Positions 1 to 8,299 of a stretch of 64,000 nt of DNA are shown here, in pieces. Origin of the DNA: MPNO01 sp965205995 (GTDB lineage Bacteria; Pseudomonadota; Alphaproteobacteria; MPNO01); assembly GCA_965205995.1 (NCBI GenBank), contig OZ242200.1, positions 4,340,001 to 4,404,000 on the forward strand, given 5' to 3'. The position numbers and the translations under genes were made by a program. Under the pieces are notes generated by a model. The model was not told the origin of the DNA. It saw only the letters and a program-made list of their open reading frames with translations, and ran no database searches. Position 1 is the first letter of the stretch. Every line of letters begins with the position of its first letter.

Positions 1-1
1 G

Positions 2-883
2 ACGGTGATCCTCTCGCTCTATCTCGCCAACGCGATCACCCGGCCGGTGAAGCTGCTCGCCGAGGCGGCGCGGCGGGTCAAGGGGGGCAGGGACGAGCAT
101 CTGAAAATCCCCGATTTCACCGACCGGCGCGACGAGATCGGCGATCTGTCGGCGGCGCTCCGCGACATGACGGCGGATCTGTGGAACCGGATGGAGGCGG
201 TCGAGCGTTTCGCCGCCGACGTGTCGCACGAGATCAAGAACCCGCTGACCTCGCTCTCCAGCGCCGTCGAGACCGCCGCGCGGATATCCGATCCCGCGCA
301 GCAGCGCCGGCTGATGGCGATCATCCAGGAGGATGTCAGGCGGCTCGACCGCCTGATCACCGACATTTCGAGCGCCTCCAGGCTCGACGCCGAGCTCGCC
401 CGCGCCGAGATGGCCGGGATCGAACTGGGCCGCCTGCTCGAAGCGCTCGTCGAAATCCACCACTCCGCCGGGGGGGCCGCCGCGCATGCGCTCGAACTCG
501 CGCTGGGGGACGGGCCGCTGCTGACCGTGGGGATCGAGGGCCGGCTGGTCCAGGTGTTCCAGAATCTGCTGGCCAACGCGTTTTCGTTCAGCCCGCCGGG
601 CGCGCCGGTGCGGATCGGCGCGGCGCGCGAGAAGGGCGTGCTCGTCGTGACGATCGACGACTGCGGCCCCGGGGTCCCTGAGGAGAATCTCGATTCCGTG
701 TTCCAGCGCTTCTACAGCCAGCGGCCCGAGAGCGAGGAATTCGGCAGACATTCCGGGCTCGGGCTCGCCATCTCGCGGCAGATCGTCGACGCCCATCGGG
801 GCTCGATCGCGGCGTCCAACCGCTACGACGGCAATGGCGGCATCGCCGGTGCGCGCTTCACCGTCCGCCTGCCCGCGGGCTGA
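2..883 (+). CDS. chvG: ChvG-type sensor histidine kinase, 3' part
   Basis: This is the C-terminal part of a membrane sensor kinase; its N-terminus (sensor and membrane segments) lies before the window. Counting from the GTG at base 5, a HAMP linker covers about residues 10-62, the phospho-acceptor His is at about 75 in VSHEIKNPL, and the ATPase domain carries the N box (NLLANAFSFSPPG), DDCGPG and a GLGLAIS box. It should autophosphorylate and pass phosphate to a ChvI-type regulator, presumably upstream. The hprK gene starts 3 bases after the stop; this chvG-hprK order is typical of alphaproteobacteria and links envelope sensing with the PTS. The family call is confident, the exact orthology slightly less so. 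Confidence 0.85.
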   Translation, partial: TVILSLYLANAITRPVKLLAEAARRVKGGRDEHLKIPDFTDRRDEIGDLSAALRDMTADLWNRMEAVERFAADVSHEIKNPLTSLSSAVETAARISDPAQQRRLMAIIQEDVRRLDRLITDISSASRLDAELARAEMAGIELGRLLEALVEIHHSAGGAAAHALELALGDGPLLTVGIEGRLVQVFQNLLANAFSFSPPGAPVRIGAAREKGVLVVTIDDCGPGVPEENLDSVFQRFYSQRPESEEFGRHSGLGLAISRQIVDAHRGSIAASNRYDGNGGIAGARFTVRLPAG

Positions 884-886
884 GCG

Positions 887-1339
887 ATGGCACTGGTGCA
901 TGCGAGCTGCGTTGCCGTCGACGGGCGCGGGGTTCTCCTGCTCGGCCCGCCCGGCAGCGGCAAGTCCGACCTCGCGCTCCGGCTGATCGACGGCGGGGCG
1001 GTGCTGGTCGCCGACGACCAGGTCGATATCCGGGCCGTCGACGGGCGCCTCGAAGCCGCCCCGCCGGAGACCCTCGCCGGCAGGATGGAGGTGCGCGGGC
1101 TCGGCATCCTCACCCTCGAGTGGCGGCCTTCCGCGCCGCTCCATCTGGCGGTCGAGCTGGCCACCGACACCCGCCCCGAGCGCCTCCCCGCCGCCGCCGA
1201 GAGGCGCTTCGAGGGCGTCGCGCTGCCGCTGATCCGGCTCGCCCCGTTCGAAGCCTCGGCGGCGGCGAAACTGCGCCTTGCCGTCCGCGCCGCCGGGGCC
1301 GACAGTGCGGTCGATCCCGATCCCGAGCGCGCGCGGTGA
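887..1339 (+). CDS. hprK: HPr kinase/phosphorylase, short alphaproteobacterial form
   Basis: This 150-residue protein should phosphorylate HPr on its regulatory serine. It has a Walker A motif GPPGSGKS at residues 20-27 and a VADDQV segment just after it. It consists only of the C-terminal kinase domain; the N-terminal half of Gram-positive HprK is absent, as is usual in alphaproteobacteria. It begins 3 bases after the sensor kinase, and EIIA and HPr genes follow, so kinase and substrate are made from one operon. The rapZ gene often found between hprK and the EIIA gene in related genomes is missing. Product call is confident. Confidence 0.88.
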   Translation: MALVHASCVAVDGRGVLLLGPPGSGKSDLALRLIDGGAVLVADDQVDIRAVDGRLEAAPPETLAGRMEVRGLGILTLEWRPSAPLHLAVELATDTRPERLPAAAERRFEGVALPLIRLAPFEASAAAKLRLAVRAAGADSAVDPDPERAR

Positions 1340-1420
1340 CCGCCGCCGAGCAAGAGACCGCCGCCGTCCGCCGCCCACCGCAACCTCGCCAGGGGCGGCG
1401 CTTCGTGACAGGATGAGGCG

Positions 1421-1834
1421 ATGGGCACGATCGGCATGGTGCTGGTGACGCACGGCAATCTGGCGAAGGAGCTGGTCGCCGCGCTCGAACACGTGGTCGG
1501 GCCGCAGGAGAAGACCGAGACCGTCTGCATCGGCCCCAACGACGACGCCGAGGCCAGGCGGCGCGACATCGCCGAGAGCGTCGCGCGGGCGGATAGCGGC
1601 GCCGGGGTGATCCTGCTGACCGACATGTTCGGCGGCACGCCCTCCAATCTCGCGATCTCGCTGATGAAGGACGGCCATGTCGAGGTGATCGCCGGCGTCA
1701 ACCTGCCGATGCTGGTCAAGCTTTCGAGCGTGCGCGGCCGCGAGAGCCTGGAAGACGCGGTCGCCTCGGCGCAGGAGGCGGGCCGCAAATATATCAGCGT
1801 CGCCTCGCGGCTGCTCGGCGACAAGGAAGGATGA
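1421..1834 (+). CDS. PTS EIIA component, mannose/sorbose family
   Basis: A 137-residue soluble protein of the mannose-type EIIA family. The phosphate-accepting His is residue 11 in the N-terminal VTHG motif, and the LTDMFGGTPSN loop that surrounds the active site in this family is present. No sugar permease (EIIB/C/D) gene is nearby, so it probably acts as a regulatory terminal phosphate acceptor in a PTS of the nitrogen-related kind rather than in sugar uptake. It overlaps the start of the HPr gene by 4 bases (ATGA), which implies translational coupling. Confidence 0.87.
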   Translation: MGTIGMVLVTHGNLAKELVAALEHVVGPQEKTETVCIGPNDDAEARRRDIAESVARADSGAGVILLTDMFGGTPSNLAISLMKDGHVEVIAGVNLPMLVKLSSVRGRESLEDAVASAQEAGRKYISVASRLLGDKEG

Positions 1835-2115
1835 CGGCAGAGCCCGGCGTCGTCCGCCGCGAGGTCGAGGTGGTCAACGAGCGCGGCCTGCACGCCCGCG
1901 TCGCCGCCAGGATCGCCGCCGCGGCCGAGACCTTCGACGCCGATATCCGATTCGCCTGCAGGGGCGAGGCGGTTTCGGCGCTTTCGATCATGGGCCTCCT
2001 GATGCTCGCCGCCACCAGGGGAACCCGGCTCGAGGTCGCCGCAACCGGCGCCGGGGCGGACGCGGCGGTCGAAGCGATCGCCGCGATGTTCGCCAACGGC
2101 TTCGAGGAGGGGTAG
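1831..2115 (+). CDS. ptsH: Phosphocarrier protein HPr
   Basis: A 94-residue HPr. The catalytic phospho-His is residue 21 in the RGLHARVAA motif, and Ser52 in the SIMGLL motif is the expected target of the HPr kinase encoded 0.5 kb upstream. It sits directly behind the EIIA gene in the hprK operon. With no permease genes here, a regulatory PTS role (carbon, nitrogen or envelope state) is most likely. Enzyme I is not in the window. Confidence 0.92.
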   Translation: MTAEPGVVRREVEVVNERGLHARVAARIAAAAETFDADIRFACRGEAVSALSIMGLLMLAATRGTRLEVAATGAGADAAVEAIAAMFANGFEEG

Positions 2116-2149
2116 GGAACCGGTGGGACGGACTCGGGACGATCCGGTC

Positions 2150-2401
2150 ATGAAGAAGCAGCTCGCCACCTATCCGCTGCGCCTGCCGGCGTCGCTGAAG
2201 GCCAACGTCGCCGAGATCTGCAAGCAGGACGGCACGAGCATCGACCAGTTCGTGACGACGGCGGTTGCGGAGAAGCTTTCGGCGATGAGAACGGCCGGGT
2301 TTTTCGTCGAACGTCGGGCGGATGCCGACCTCGAATGCGCTCGCCGCATCCTGTTCAGGGAGGGCGGCAGGCCGCCCGAGCCCGGAGACCGTCTGTCCTG
2401 A
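2150..2401 (+). CDS. Ribbon-helix-helix, HicB-like orphan antitoxin
   Basis: A small protein (83 residues from the ATG at 2150; a GTG at 2123 would add 9). The first 50 residues fit a ribbon-helix-helix fold: a basic beta segment (ATYPLRLPASLK) followed by two helices, as in proteins annotated as HicB-family antitoxins that lack the HicB RNase-H-like domain. The acidic tail (RRADADLECARRIL) is also typical. No toxin-like gene lies on either side: HPr is upstream and yggS is convergent downstream. It may be a solitary DNA-binding regulator. Function is inferred from the fold only. Confidence 0.55.
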   Translation: MKKQLATYPLRLPASLKANVAEICKQDGTSIDQFVTTAVAEKLSAMRTAGFFVERRADADLECARRILFREGGRPPEPGDRLS

Positions 2402-2453
2402 CTTCACAGGGCGCGTCTGTGGTCCGCGGCCTTGCCGCGCCGGGGCGGCCCCG

Positions 2454-3197
2454 CTAACCCGGCCCGGTGCGGCGCGGGCCGAACACCGCGGTGCCGAGGC
2501 GGACATGGGTGGCGCCGAAGCGGATCGCGGTCTCGAAATCCGCCGTCATCCCCATGCTGAGCCGCGCGAGCCCGTTGCGCCGGGCGATCTCGGCCAGCAG
2601 AGCGAAGTGGAGCGCCGGCTCCTCGCCCGCCGGGGGGATGCACATCAGCCCGTCCACCTTCAGGCCATACTCGCCACGGCAGGCGGCGATGAAGTCGTCC
2701 GCCGCCGCCGGATGGACCCCCGCCTTTTGCGGCTCGGCGCCGGTATTCACCTCGACCAGGCAGGACGGGCGCCTGCCCGCGCGGTCCATCTCGCGGGCGA
2801 GCGCGGCGGCGAGCTTCGGCCGGTCGACGGTCTCGATCACGTCGAACAGCGCGACCGCGTCGCGCGCCTTGTTGGTCTGCAGCGGGCCGATCAAATGGAG
2901 CGCCGCGTCGGGGGCGGCGTCGCGCAGCGCCGGCCATTTGGCCATCGCCTCCTGGACCCGGTTCTCGCCGAACGCGCGGTGGCCGGCGTCGATCGCCTCG
3001 CGGACGGTTTCCGCCATGTGGGTCTTGCCGACCGCGACCAGCTCGACCGACCCCGGCGGCCTTCCGGCGGCAGCCTCGGCGGCGGCGATGCGCCGGCGGA
3101 CGGCGGCGAGCCGCGCCGCCACCCCGCTCGCCTCTTCCGCAACGGTTTCGGATGTGCGCACGGTCCCTGCCTTGCGTCCACGTTTCGACCGCACCAT
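2454..3197 (-). CDS. yggS: YggS-family PLP homeostasis protein
   Basis: A 247-residue protein of the YggS/PROSC family, which binds pyridoxal phosphate and keeps its level and toxicity in check. Visible family features are LVAVGKTH with the PLP-binding Lys at about residue 58, FGENRVQE, HLIGPLQTNK, EVNTGAEPQKAG and the C-terminal LSMGMTADFETAIRFGATHVRLGTAVFG. The ATG at 3197 gives a basic leader; a GTG at 3161 would give a more typical N-terminus, so the start is uncertain by 12 codons. It is convergent with the ribbon-helix-helix gene. Confidence 0.9.
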   Translation of the reverse strand: MVRSKRGRKAGTVRTSETVAEEASGVAARLAAVRRRIAAAEAAAGRPPGSVELVAVGKTHMAETVREAIDAGHRAFGENRVQEAMAKWPALRDAAPDAALHLIGPLQTNKARDAVALFDVIETVDRPKLAAALAREMDRAGRRPSCLVEVNTGAEPQKAGVHPAAADDFIAACRGEYGLKVDGLMCIPPAGEEPALHFALLAEIARRNGLARLSMGMTADFETAIRFGATHVRLGTAVFGPRRTGPG

Positions 3198-3294
3198 ATC
3201 AGCGCCCGCCCGCGCCGCAAGCGGCGCAAAACGCCGCAGGCGGGACGATCCGGCGCCTTGACAGGGTGCGGGGCGGCGTGTTTGTACACAAGCC

Positions 3295-4302
3295 ATGATT
3301 GAGTCCGCTTCCGGATCGGCGATCCGCGCCACGCACGACCGGCACCAACCCGCCCGCCCGACAGCCCGCCCGATAGCCCGATTGTCTAGACGGGTCTGGG
3401 CTCTCACCACCGGCGAGGCCGGTATGGTCTCCCAGGCCGGGGGTCTGGCCGAGGCCTTCGGCTGGCCCGTCGAGAGCTTCGCCGTCCGGCTGCGCCCGCC
3501 CTGGTCGTGGCTGCCCGCGCACCGCCAGCCGCCCGGCCTGCTGCGCCACGGGCTGGAGGACGGGCCGGGGCCGCCTTGGCCCGACCTCCTGATCACCTGC
3601 GGCAGGCGGAGCGCCGCGATTTCGGTCGCCATCCGCCGCGCCGCCCGCGGGGCGACGTTCACCGTCCACGTCCAGGACCCGCGCGCGCCTGCCCGCTATT
3701 TCGACCTCGTCGTGCCGCCGCGCCATGACGGGCTCGCCGGCGCCAACGTGGTGGCGACCCGCGCGACGCCGCACCGGGTCACGCCGGAAAAACTCGCCGC
3801 CGCCGCCGAAGAATGGCGGGACCGGCTCGGCGGGCTCCAGGTCGCGGTGCTGCTCGGCGGCAAGACGCGCTCGCACCGCTTCAGCCGCGAGAGCGTCGAT
3901 GCGCTGGCGGCGGGGCTCGCGGGGCTCGACGGGCCGGTCGCCGTCACCGCCTCGCGGCGGACCGAGCCATGGGTCGTCGCCGCGCTCAGGGCCCGCCTGC
4001 CGGAAGCCCGGTTCTGGGACGGCGGCGGCGACAACCCGTATCTCGGCATGCTGGCGCTCGCCCGGCATATCGTGGTCACCGAGGACTCGGTGTCGATGGC
4101 CAGCGAGGCGATCGCCACCGGCAAGCCGGTCTACACGGCGCGGATGGCGGGCCGCAACCGTCGGCTCACGCGCTTCCTTGCGGCGCTCACGGAAGACGGC
4201 ATCCTGCGCCCCTTCGACGGCCGCCTCGCCGAATGGCGCTATGAGCCGGTCAACGAGACCCGGCGCATCGCCGCCGAAATCCGCCGGCGGATGGAGGCGT
4301 AG
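3295..4302 (+). CDS. ELM1/DUF1022-family protein
   Basis: A 335-residue protein of the mitochondrial-fission ELM1 (DUF1022) family, with a glycosyltransferase-B-like look. The N-terminal motif VWALTTGEAGMVSQAGGLAEAFG, the central LLGGKTRSHRFS and the C-terminal VTEDSVSMASEA and TGKPVYTA are characteristic. The bacterial function is unknown; the fold and the VTEDS nucleotide-binding-like motif suggest a glycosyltransferase acting at the envelope. The first 30 residues are low-complexity, so the true start could be later, near RLSRRVWALTTGE. It is divergent from yggS with less than 100 bases between them. Confidence 0.78.
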   Translation: MIESASGSAIRATHDRHQPARPTARPIARLSRRVWALTTGEAGMVSQAGGLAEAFGWPVESFAVRLRPPWSWLPAHRQPPGLLRHGLEDGPGPPWPDLLITCGRRSAAISVAIRRAARGATFTVHVQDPRAPARYFDLVVPPRHDGLAGANVVATRATPHRVTPEKLAAAAEEWRDRLGGLQVAVLLGGKTRSHRFSRESVDALAAGLAGLDGPVAVTASRRTEPWVVAALRARLPEARFWDGGGDNPYLGMLALARHIVVTEDSVSMASEAIATGKPVYTARMAGRNRRLTRFLAALTEDGILRPFDGRLAEWRYEPVNETRRIAAEIRRRMEA

Positions 4303-4317
4303 GAGGGGGGAGTGGCG

Positions 4318-4500
4318 AGGCAACGAGAGGCGCCGCGCCAGCTCGGCCGCGCTCATCCCGAGCGGATCCAGATCCTCGTGCGGTGTCTCTCCCGAGTGGA
4401 TTTGCGCGCGGGCCATGGTTTGCCTTCACAATGAAAGTCGAAGACTCCGACATCGACGGGACCGGGGCTGCCCACCGCGCATCCCCATCGGAAGTTGCCC
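4318..4500 (-). pseudogene. Decayed higBA toxin-antitoxin remnant
   Basis: Reading the minus strand from the ATG at 4416, about 33 codons give IHSGETPHEDLDPLGMSAAE followed by LARRLSLPR, which matches the N-terminus of HigA-type XRE antitoxins (IHPGE...LGLSAAELARRLGVP). The similarity ends where the 3' end of the ELM1-like gene begins. Directly upstream on the same strand, 4418-4500 reads NFRWGCAVGSPGPVDVGVFD then FH, which resembles the end of a HigB toxin (RICFRW...DVEIVDYH) in the usual higB-higA order. Both pieces are truncated and no working toxin is left. The HigA piece is clear; the HigB piece is an inference from a short match. Confidence 0.55.
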
Positions 4501-4523
4501 CGGAACAACAGCTTAACTATAGT
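4495..4523 (+). promoter_or_regulatory. Sigma-70-like promoter for DUF3576 gene
   Basis: TTGCCC at 4495-4500 and TATAGT at 4518-4523 are separated by 17 bases. Transcription would start near 4530, about 65 bases before the likely ATG at 4597. The local sequence (aacaacagcttaactatag) is AT-rich for this genome. Found by pattern only. Confidence 0.45.
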
Positions 4524-4596
4524 GCGGCGCCTGTGGCGCGGAGCCCCGGGGCACGATATCGGGCCCTCGGAAGGGCGCCGGCGGGAGCGGGTGACG

Positions 4597-5160
4597 ATGG
4601 CGTTGGGTGCAAGTCGATGGGTGGCGATGACGGTTGCCGGGGCGGCGCTGCTGGCGCTCGCGGCGTGCAGCGGCGCGAAGCAGGACTATCCCGAGCGGCA
4701 GACCGATCCCAATGAGCCGTACCGCTATACCAGCGAGGGGCCGGCACCGTCGGTTTTCGGCGAGGGTGGCGGGTTCAACCTGCTCGGCATCTTCGGCGGC
4801 GATAGCGATAGCGATAACACCGGCGGGCCGGGGATCGGCGTCAACGGGTTCCTGTGGCGCGCCGCGCTGGACACCGTCTCGTTCATGCCGCTGAACTCCG
4901 CCGACCCGTTCGGCGGGGTGATCATCACCGACTGGTACACCCCGCCCGAAACCCCGCGGGACCGGTTCAAAATGAACATCTACATCCTCGGCCGCCAGCT
5001 CCGCACCGACGGCATCCGCGTTTCGGTGTTCCGCCAGACCCGCGACGGGGCCGGGTCGTGGACCGATGCCAGCGTGCAGCCCGAGACCGCGACCAATCTG
5101 GAGAACCAGATCCTCATCCGCGCGCGCCAGCTCCGCGTCGCGCGGGCATCGTCCGGCTAG
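4597..5160 (+). CDS. DUF3576 lipoprotein
   Basis: A 187-residue lipoprotein if the ATG at 4597 is used. The signal sequence (VAMTVAGAALLALAAC) ends in a LAAC lipobox, so the mature protein would be lipidated on Cys. The DUF3576 core is GIGVNGFLWRAALDTVSFMP through ADPFGGVIITDWYTPP to the conserved FKMNIYILGRQLRTDGIRV and a C-terminal LENQILIRARQLR. The function is not known; alphaproteobacteria conserve it directly upstream of leuS, lptE and holA, as here, which fits an envelope role. An upstream in-frame start at 4495 would overlap the promoter and spoil the signal peptide. Confidence 0.85.
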   Translation: MALGASRWVAMTVAGAALLALAACSGAKQDYPERQTDPNEPYRYTSEGPAPSVFGEGGGFNLLGIFGGDSDSDNTGGPGIGVNGFLWRAALDTVSFMPLNSADPFGGVIITDWYTPPETPRDRFKMNIYILGRQLRTDGIRVSVFRQTRDGAGSWTDASVQPETATNLENQILIRARQLRVARASSG

Positions 5161-5208
5161 CCCCCGCGCGGCCGCCCCGGCGCGGCGGAGCGCCGCCCCC
5201 GTCAAGCG

Positions 5209-7797
5209 ATGACCGACCGCCCCATGACCCAGCGCTACGACGTCAAGGAAACCGAAACCCGCTGGCAGGCGGTTTGGGAGGAGCGCGGCACCTTCGTCGT
5301 CGAGCCTGACCCCGGACGCCCCAAATACTACGTGCTCGAGATGTTCCCCTACCCCTCGGGGCGCATCCATATGGGCCATGTGCGGAACTACACGATGGGC
5401 GACGTGGTGGCTCGCTACAAGCGCGCGCGCGGCTTCAACGTGCTGCACCCGATGGGCTGGGACGCGTTCGGCATGCCGGCCGAGAACGCGGCCATGGAGC
5501 AGGGCGTCCACCCCGGGTCGTGGACCTATGAGAACATCGCCGCGATGCGCGGCCAGCTCCGGTCGATGGGGCTTTCGATCGACTGGAGCCGCGAGATCGC
5601 GACCTGCCACCCGGGCTATTACCGCCACCAGCAGGCGATGTTCCTCGACTTCCTCGAAAGCGGGCTGCTCTACCGCGCCAGCGGCTGGGTCAACTGGGAC
5701 CCGGTCGACCGCACCGTGCTCGCCAACGAGCAAGTGATCGACGGGCGCGGCTGGCGTTCGGGCGCGCCGGTCGAGAAGCGCGAGATGCCGCAATGGTTCC
5801 TCCGGATCACCGACTACGCCGAGGAGCTGCGCCAGGCGCTCGCCGGGCTCGAACGCTGGCCGGACAAGGTCCGGCTGATGCAGGAGAACTGGATCGGGCG
5901 TTCGGAAGGCCTCCGCGTGACCTTCGGGATCGTCGGACGCGAGGACGGGCTCGACATCTACACCACGCGCCACGACACCATCTTCGGGGCGAGCTTCTGC
6001 GCGGTCTCGCCCGAGCATCCGCTGGCCGCCGAGATCGCCCGCGACAATGCGGAGGTCGCCCGGTTCATCGAGGAGTGCCGCAAGACCGGGACCAGCGAGG
6101 CGGCGATCGAGCGGGCCGAGAAGCGGGGCGTCGATACCGGGCTCAGGGTGCGCCACCCCTTCGTCCCCGGGCAGGAGCTGCCGGTCTATGTCGCCAATTT
6201 CATCCTGATGGAATACGGCACCGGCGCGATCTTCGGCTGCCCGGCGCACGATCAGCGCGACCTCGATTTCGCGCGCAAATACGCGCTCCCGGTGCTCCCC
6301 GTGGTGGTGCCGGAGGACCAGGACCCCGCTTCCTTCGCGGTCGGCGAGGAGGCGTATCTGGGCGACGGGCTGCTCGCCAATTCGGACTTTGTCGACGGAA
6401 TGACCGTGCAGGAGGCGAAGCAGGAGATCGCCAGGCGCGCGGAGGCCGCCGGGACCGCCAGGCGAGAGGTCAATTTCCGGCTGCGCGACTGGGGGGTGTC
6501 GCGGCAGCGCTACTGGGGCTGCCCGATCCCCGTCATCCACTGCGCGGAGTGCGGCATCGTGCCGGTGCCGCGCGCCGAACTGCCGGTCGAGCTGCCCGAC
6601 GACATCGACTTCGAGACCCCGGGCAACCCGCTCGACCGCCACCCGAGTTGGAAGCACGCCCCCTGCCCGGCCTGCGGCGCCACGGCTGAGCGCGAGACCA
6701 GCACGCTCGACACCTTCGTCGATTCGTCCTGGTATTTCGCGCGCTTCTGCTCGCCGCGCGCCGGCGCGCCGGTGGCCAAAGAGGAGGGCGATTACTGGCT
6801 GCCGGTCGACCAGTATATCGGCGGGGTCGAGCATGCGATCCTGCATCTGCTCTATGCCCGCTTCTTCACCCGCGCGATGACCGACCACGGCGAGCTGGCA
6901 CTGGACGAGCCGTTCGCCGGGCTGTTCACCCAGGGCATGGTGTGCCACGAGACCTACCGCACCGGGGACGGCGAATGGGTGCCGCCGGTCGAGGTGCGGG
7001 AAGGCAAGGACAAGCAGCCGGTGCGCGCCGCCACCGGCGAGACGCTGATCGTCGGCCGGTCGGAGAAGATGAGCAAGTCGCGCCGCAACGTGGTCGATCC
7101 CGAGGACATCATGGAGACCTACGGTGCCGACACCGCGCGCTGGTTCATGCTGTCCGACAGCCCGCCCGAGCGCGACCTCGAATGGACCGAGGCCGGCATC
7201 GCCGGCGCCTGGCGCTTCATCAACCGGATGTGGCGGCTGGTCACCGACCCGGCGCGCCCGCTGCCGCCGCCGGGCGCGGCGATGCCCGACGGGGTGGCGG
7301 GCGACGCGTCGCTCGCGGAAATCCGCCGCGAACTGCACAAGGCGATCGGCGGGGTGACCGGCGACCTCGAAGGGTTCCGCTTCAACCGCGCGGTCGCGCG
7401 TATCCACACGCTGGTCAATCTGCTCGGCGATTTCGACGCCGCCGGCGAGGCCGCCGCCTGGGTGCGGCGCGAGGCCTATGAGACGATGGCGGTGCTGGCC
7501 GGGCCGATGGTGCCGCATCTCGGCGAGAGCCTGTGGCGGCATCTCGGCCACGAGACGCTGCTGGCCGACGCGCCCTGGCCCGAGGTGGACGCCGCGCTCG
7601 CGACCGACGAGATCGTCACCGTCGCGGTCCAGGTCATGGGCAAGACGAGGGGGACCATCGATATCGAGCGCGACGCCGGGCGCGAGACGGCCGAAGCGGC
7701 GGCGCTCGCGCTGCCGACGGTGACCGCCGCGCTCGGCGGACGGCCGATCCGCAAGATCGTCTTCGTTCCCAACCGGATCCTCAATGTGGTGGCATAG
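5209..7797 (+). CDS. leuS: Leucyl-tRNA synthetase
   Basis: An 862-residue class I synthetase that charges tRNA-Leu, of the usual bacterial length. The HIGH motif is HMGH at residues 54-57 (PYPSGRIHMGHVRNYTMGD) and the KMSKS loop is intact at 620-624. The CP1 editing domain is present, with the TTRHDTIFGA segment and the GTGAIFGCPAHDQRD motif holding the editing Asp, followed by a zinc-binding-like CxxC pair (HCAEC, CPAC) and the C-terminal anticodon domain. A second in-frame ATG lies 5 codons in. The lptE start is inside its last 14 bases. Confidence 0.97.
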   Translation: MTDRPMTQRYDVKETETRWQAVWEERGTFVVEPDPGRPKYYVLEMFPYPSGRIHMGHVRNYTMGDVVARYKRARGFNVLHPMGWDAFGMPAENAAMEQGVHPGSWTYENIAAMRGQLRSMGLSIDWSREIATCHPGYYRHQQAMFLDFLESGLLYRASGWVNWDPVDRTVLANEQVIDGRGWRSGAPVEKREMPQWFLRITDYAEELRQALAGLERWPDKVRLMQENWIGRSEGLRVTFGIVGREDGLDIYTTRHDTIFGASFCAVSPEHPLAAEIARDNAEVARFIEECRKTGTSEAAIERAEKRGVDTGLRVRHPFVPGQELPVYVANFILMEYGTGAIFGCPAHDQRDLDFARKYALPVLPVVVPEDQDPASFAVGEEAYLGDGLLANSDFVDGMTVQEAKQEIARRAEAAGTARREVNFRLRDWGVSRQRYWGCPIPVIHCAECGIVPVPRAELPVELPDDIDFETPGNPLDRHPSWKHAPCPACGATAERETSTLDTFVDSSWYFARFCSPRAGAPVAKEEGDYWLPVDQYIGGVEHAILHLLYARFFTRAMTDHGELALDEPFAGLFTQGMVCHETYRTGDGEWVPPVEVREGKDKQPVRAATGETLIVGRSEKMSKSRRNVVDPEDIMETYGADTARWFMLSDSPPERDLEWTEAGIAGAWRFINRMWRLVTDPARPLPPPGAAMPDGVAGDASLAEIRRELHKAIGGVTGDLEGFRFNRAVARIHTLVNLLGDFDAAGEAAAWVRREAYETMAVLAGPMVPHLGESLWRHLGHETLLADAPWPEVDAALATDEIVTVAVQVMGKTRGTIDIERDAGRETAEAAALALPTVTAALGGRPIRKIVFVPNRILNVVA

Positions 7798-8299
7798 GCC
7801 CGCCGCCATCGCCGCCGCCATCGCCGTCGCCGCGACGTTCGCCGCGGGCGGCGCCGGCTGCGGTTTCGCCCCGCTCTACGGCGAGGGGAAGGGGGTGCGC
7901 AGCGGGCTCGGCCGGGTCCAGGTGGCGCAGATCGCCGACCGCACCGGTCAGCAGCTCCGCAACGCGCTGCTGCTCGCTTTGCCGCCCGGGCCGGCGGGCG
8001 AAGCGGCGGCATGGCGCCTCAAGGTCACGCTGGAGGAAACCAGGCAGCGGCTCGGGGTCGAGAAGCACGACGTGGCGACGCGCGCCAATCTGGTGCTGGT
8101 CGCGGATTACGCGCTCGAAGACGCCGTCGGCGGTGAAGCGCTGCTCTCCGGCCGCCTCGAATCGATCAACAGCTACAACATCCTCTCCTCCCCCTATGGC
8201 ACGCTGGCGGCGGAGAAGAACGCCCGCGCCCGCGCCGTGATCCAGCTCGCCGACCGGCTGGTCACGCGCATCGCGGCCTGGCTGAGCGGGCGCGGATGA
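7784..8299 (+). CDS. lptE: LPS-assembly lipoprotein LptE
   Basis: A 171-residue LptE family lipoprotein, the outer-membrane partner that plugs LptD and helps deliver lipopolysaccharide to the surface. It has a short hydrophobic signal with a lipobox-like GGAGC followed by the GFAPLYG motif that marks the start of mature LptE, and a conserved central pattern (RTGQQLRNALL, LESINSYNILSSPYGTLAAE). Its ATG overlaps the end of leuS by 14 bases and its stop overlaps holA by 4, so the three genes are translationally coupled. Position upstream of holA is the family norm. Confidence 0.9.
   Translation: MWWHRPAAIAAAIAVAATFAAGGAGCGFAPLYGEGKGVRSGLGRVQVAQIADRTGQQLRNALLLALPPGPAGEAAAWRLKVTLEETRQRLGVEKHDVATRANLVLVADYALEDAVGGEALLSGRLESINSYNILSSPYGTLAAEKNARARAVIQLADRLVTRIAAWLSGRG

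Noticed and set aside
4513..7821. A minus-strand open frame of about 1100 codons opposite leuS
   Set aside because: It is the antisense shadow of a high-GC gene. Its translation is rich in Arg, His, Asp and Gly with no domain, while the plus strand reads as complete leuS.
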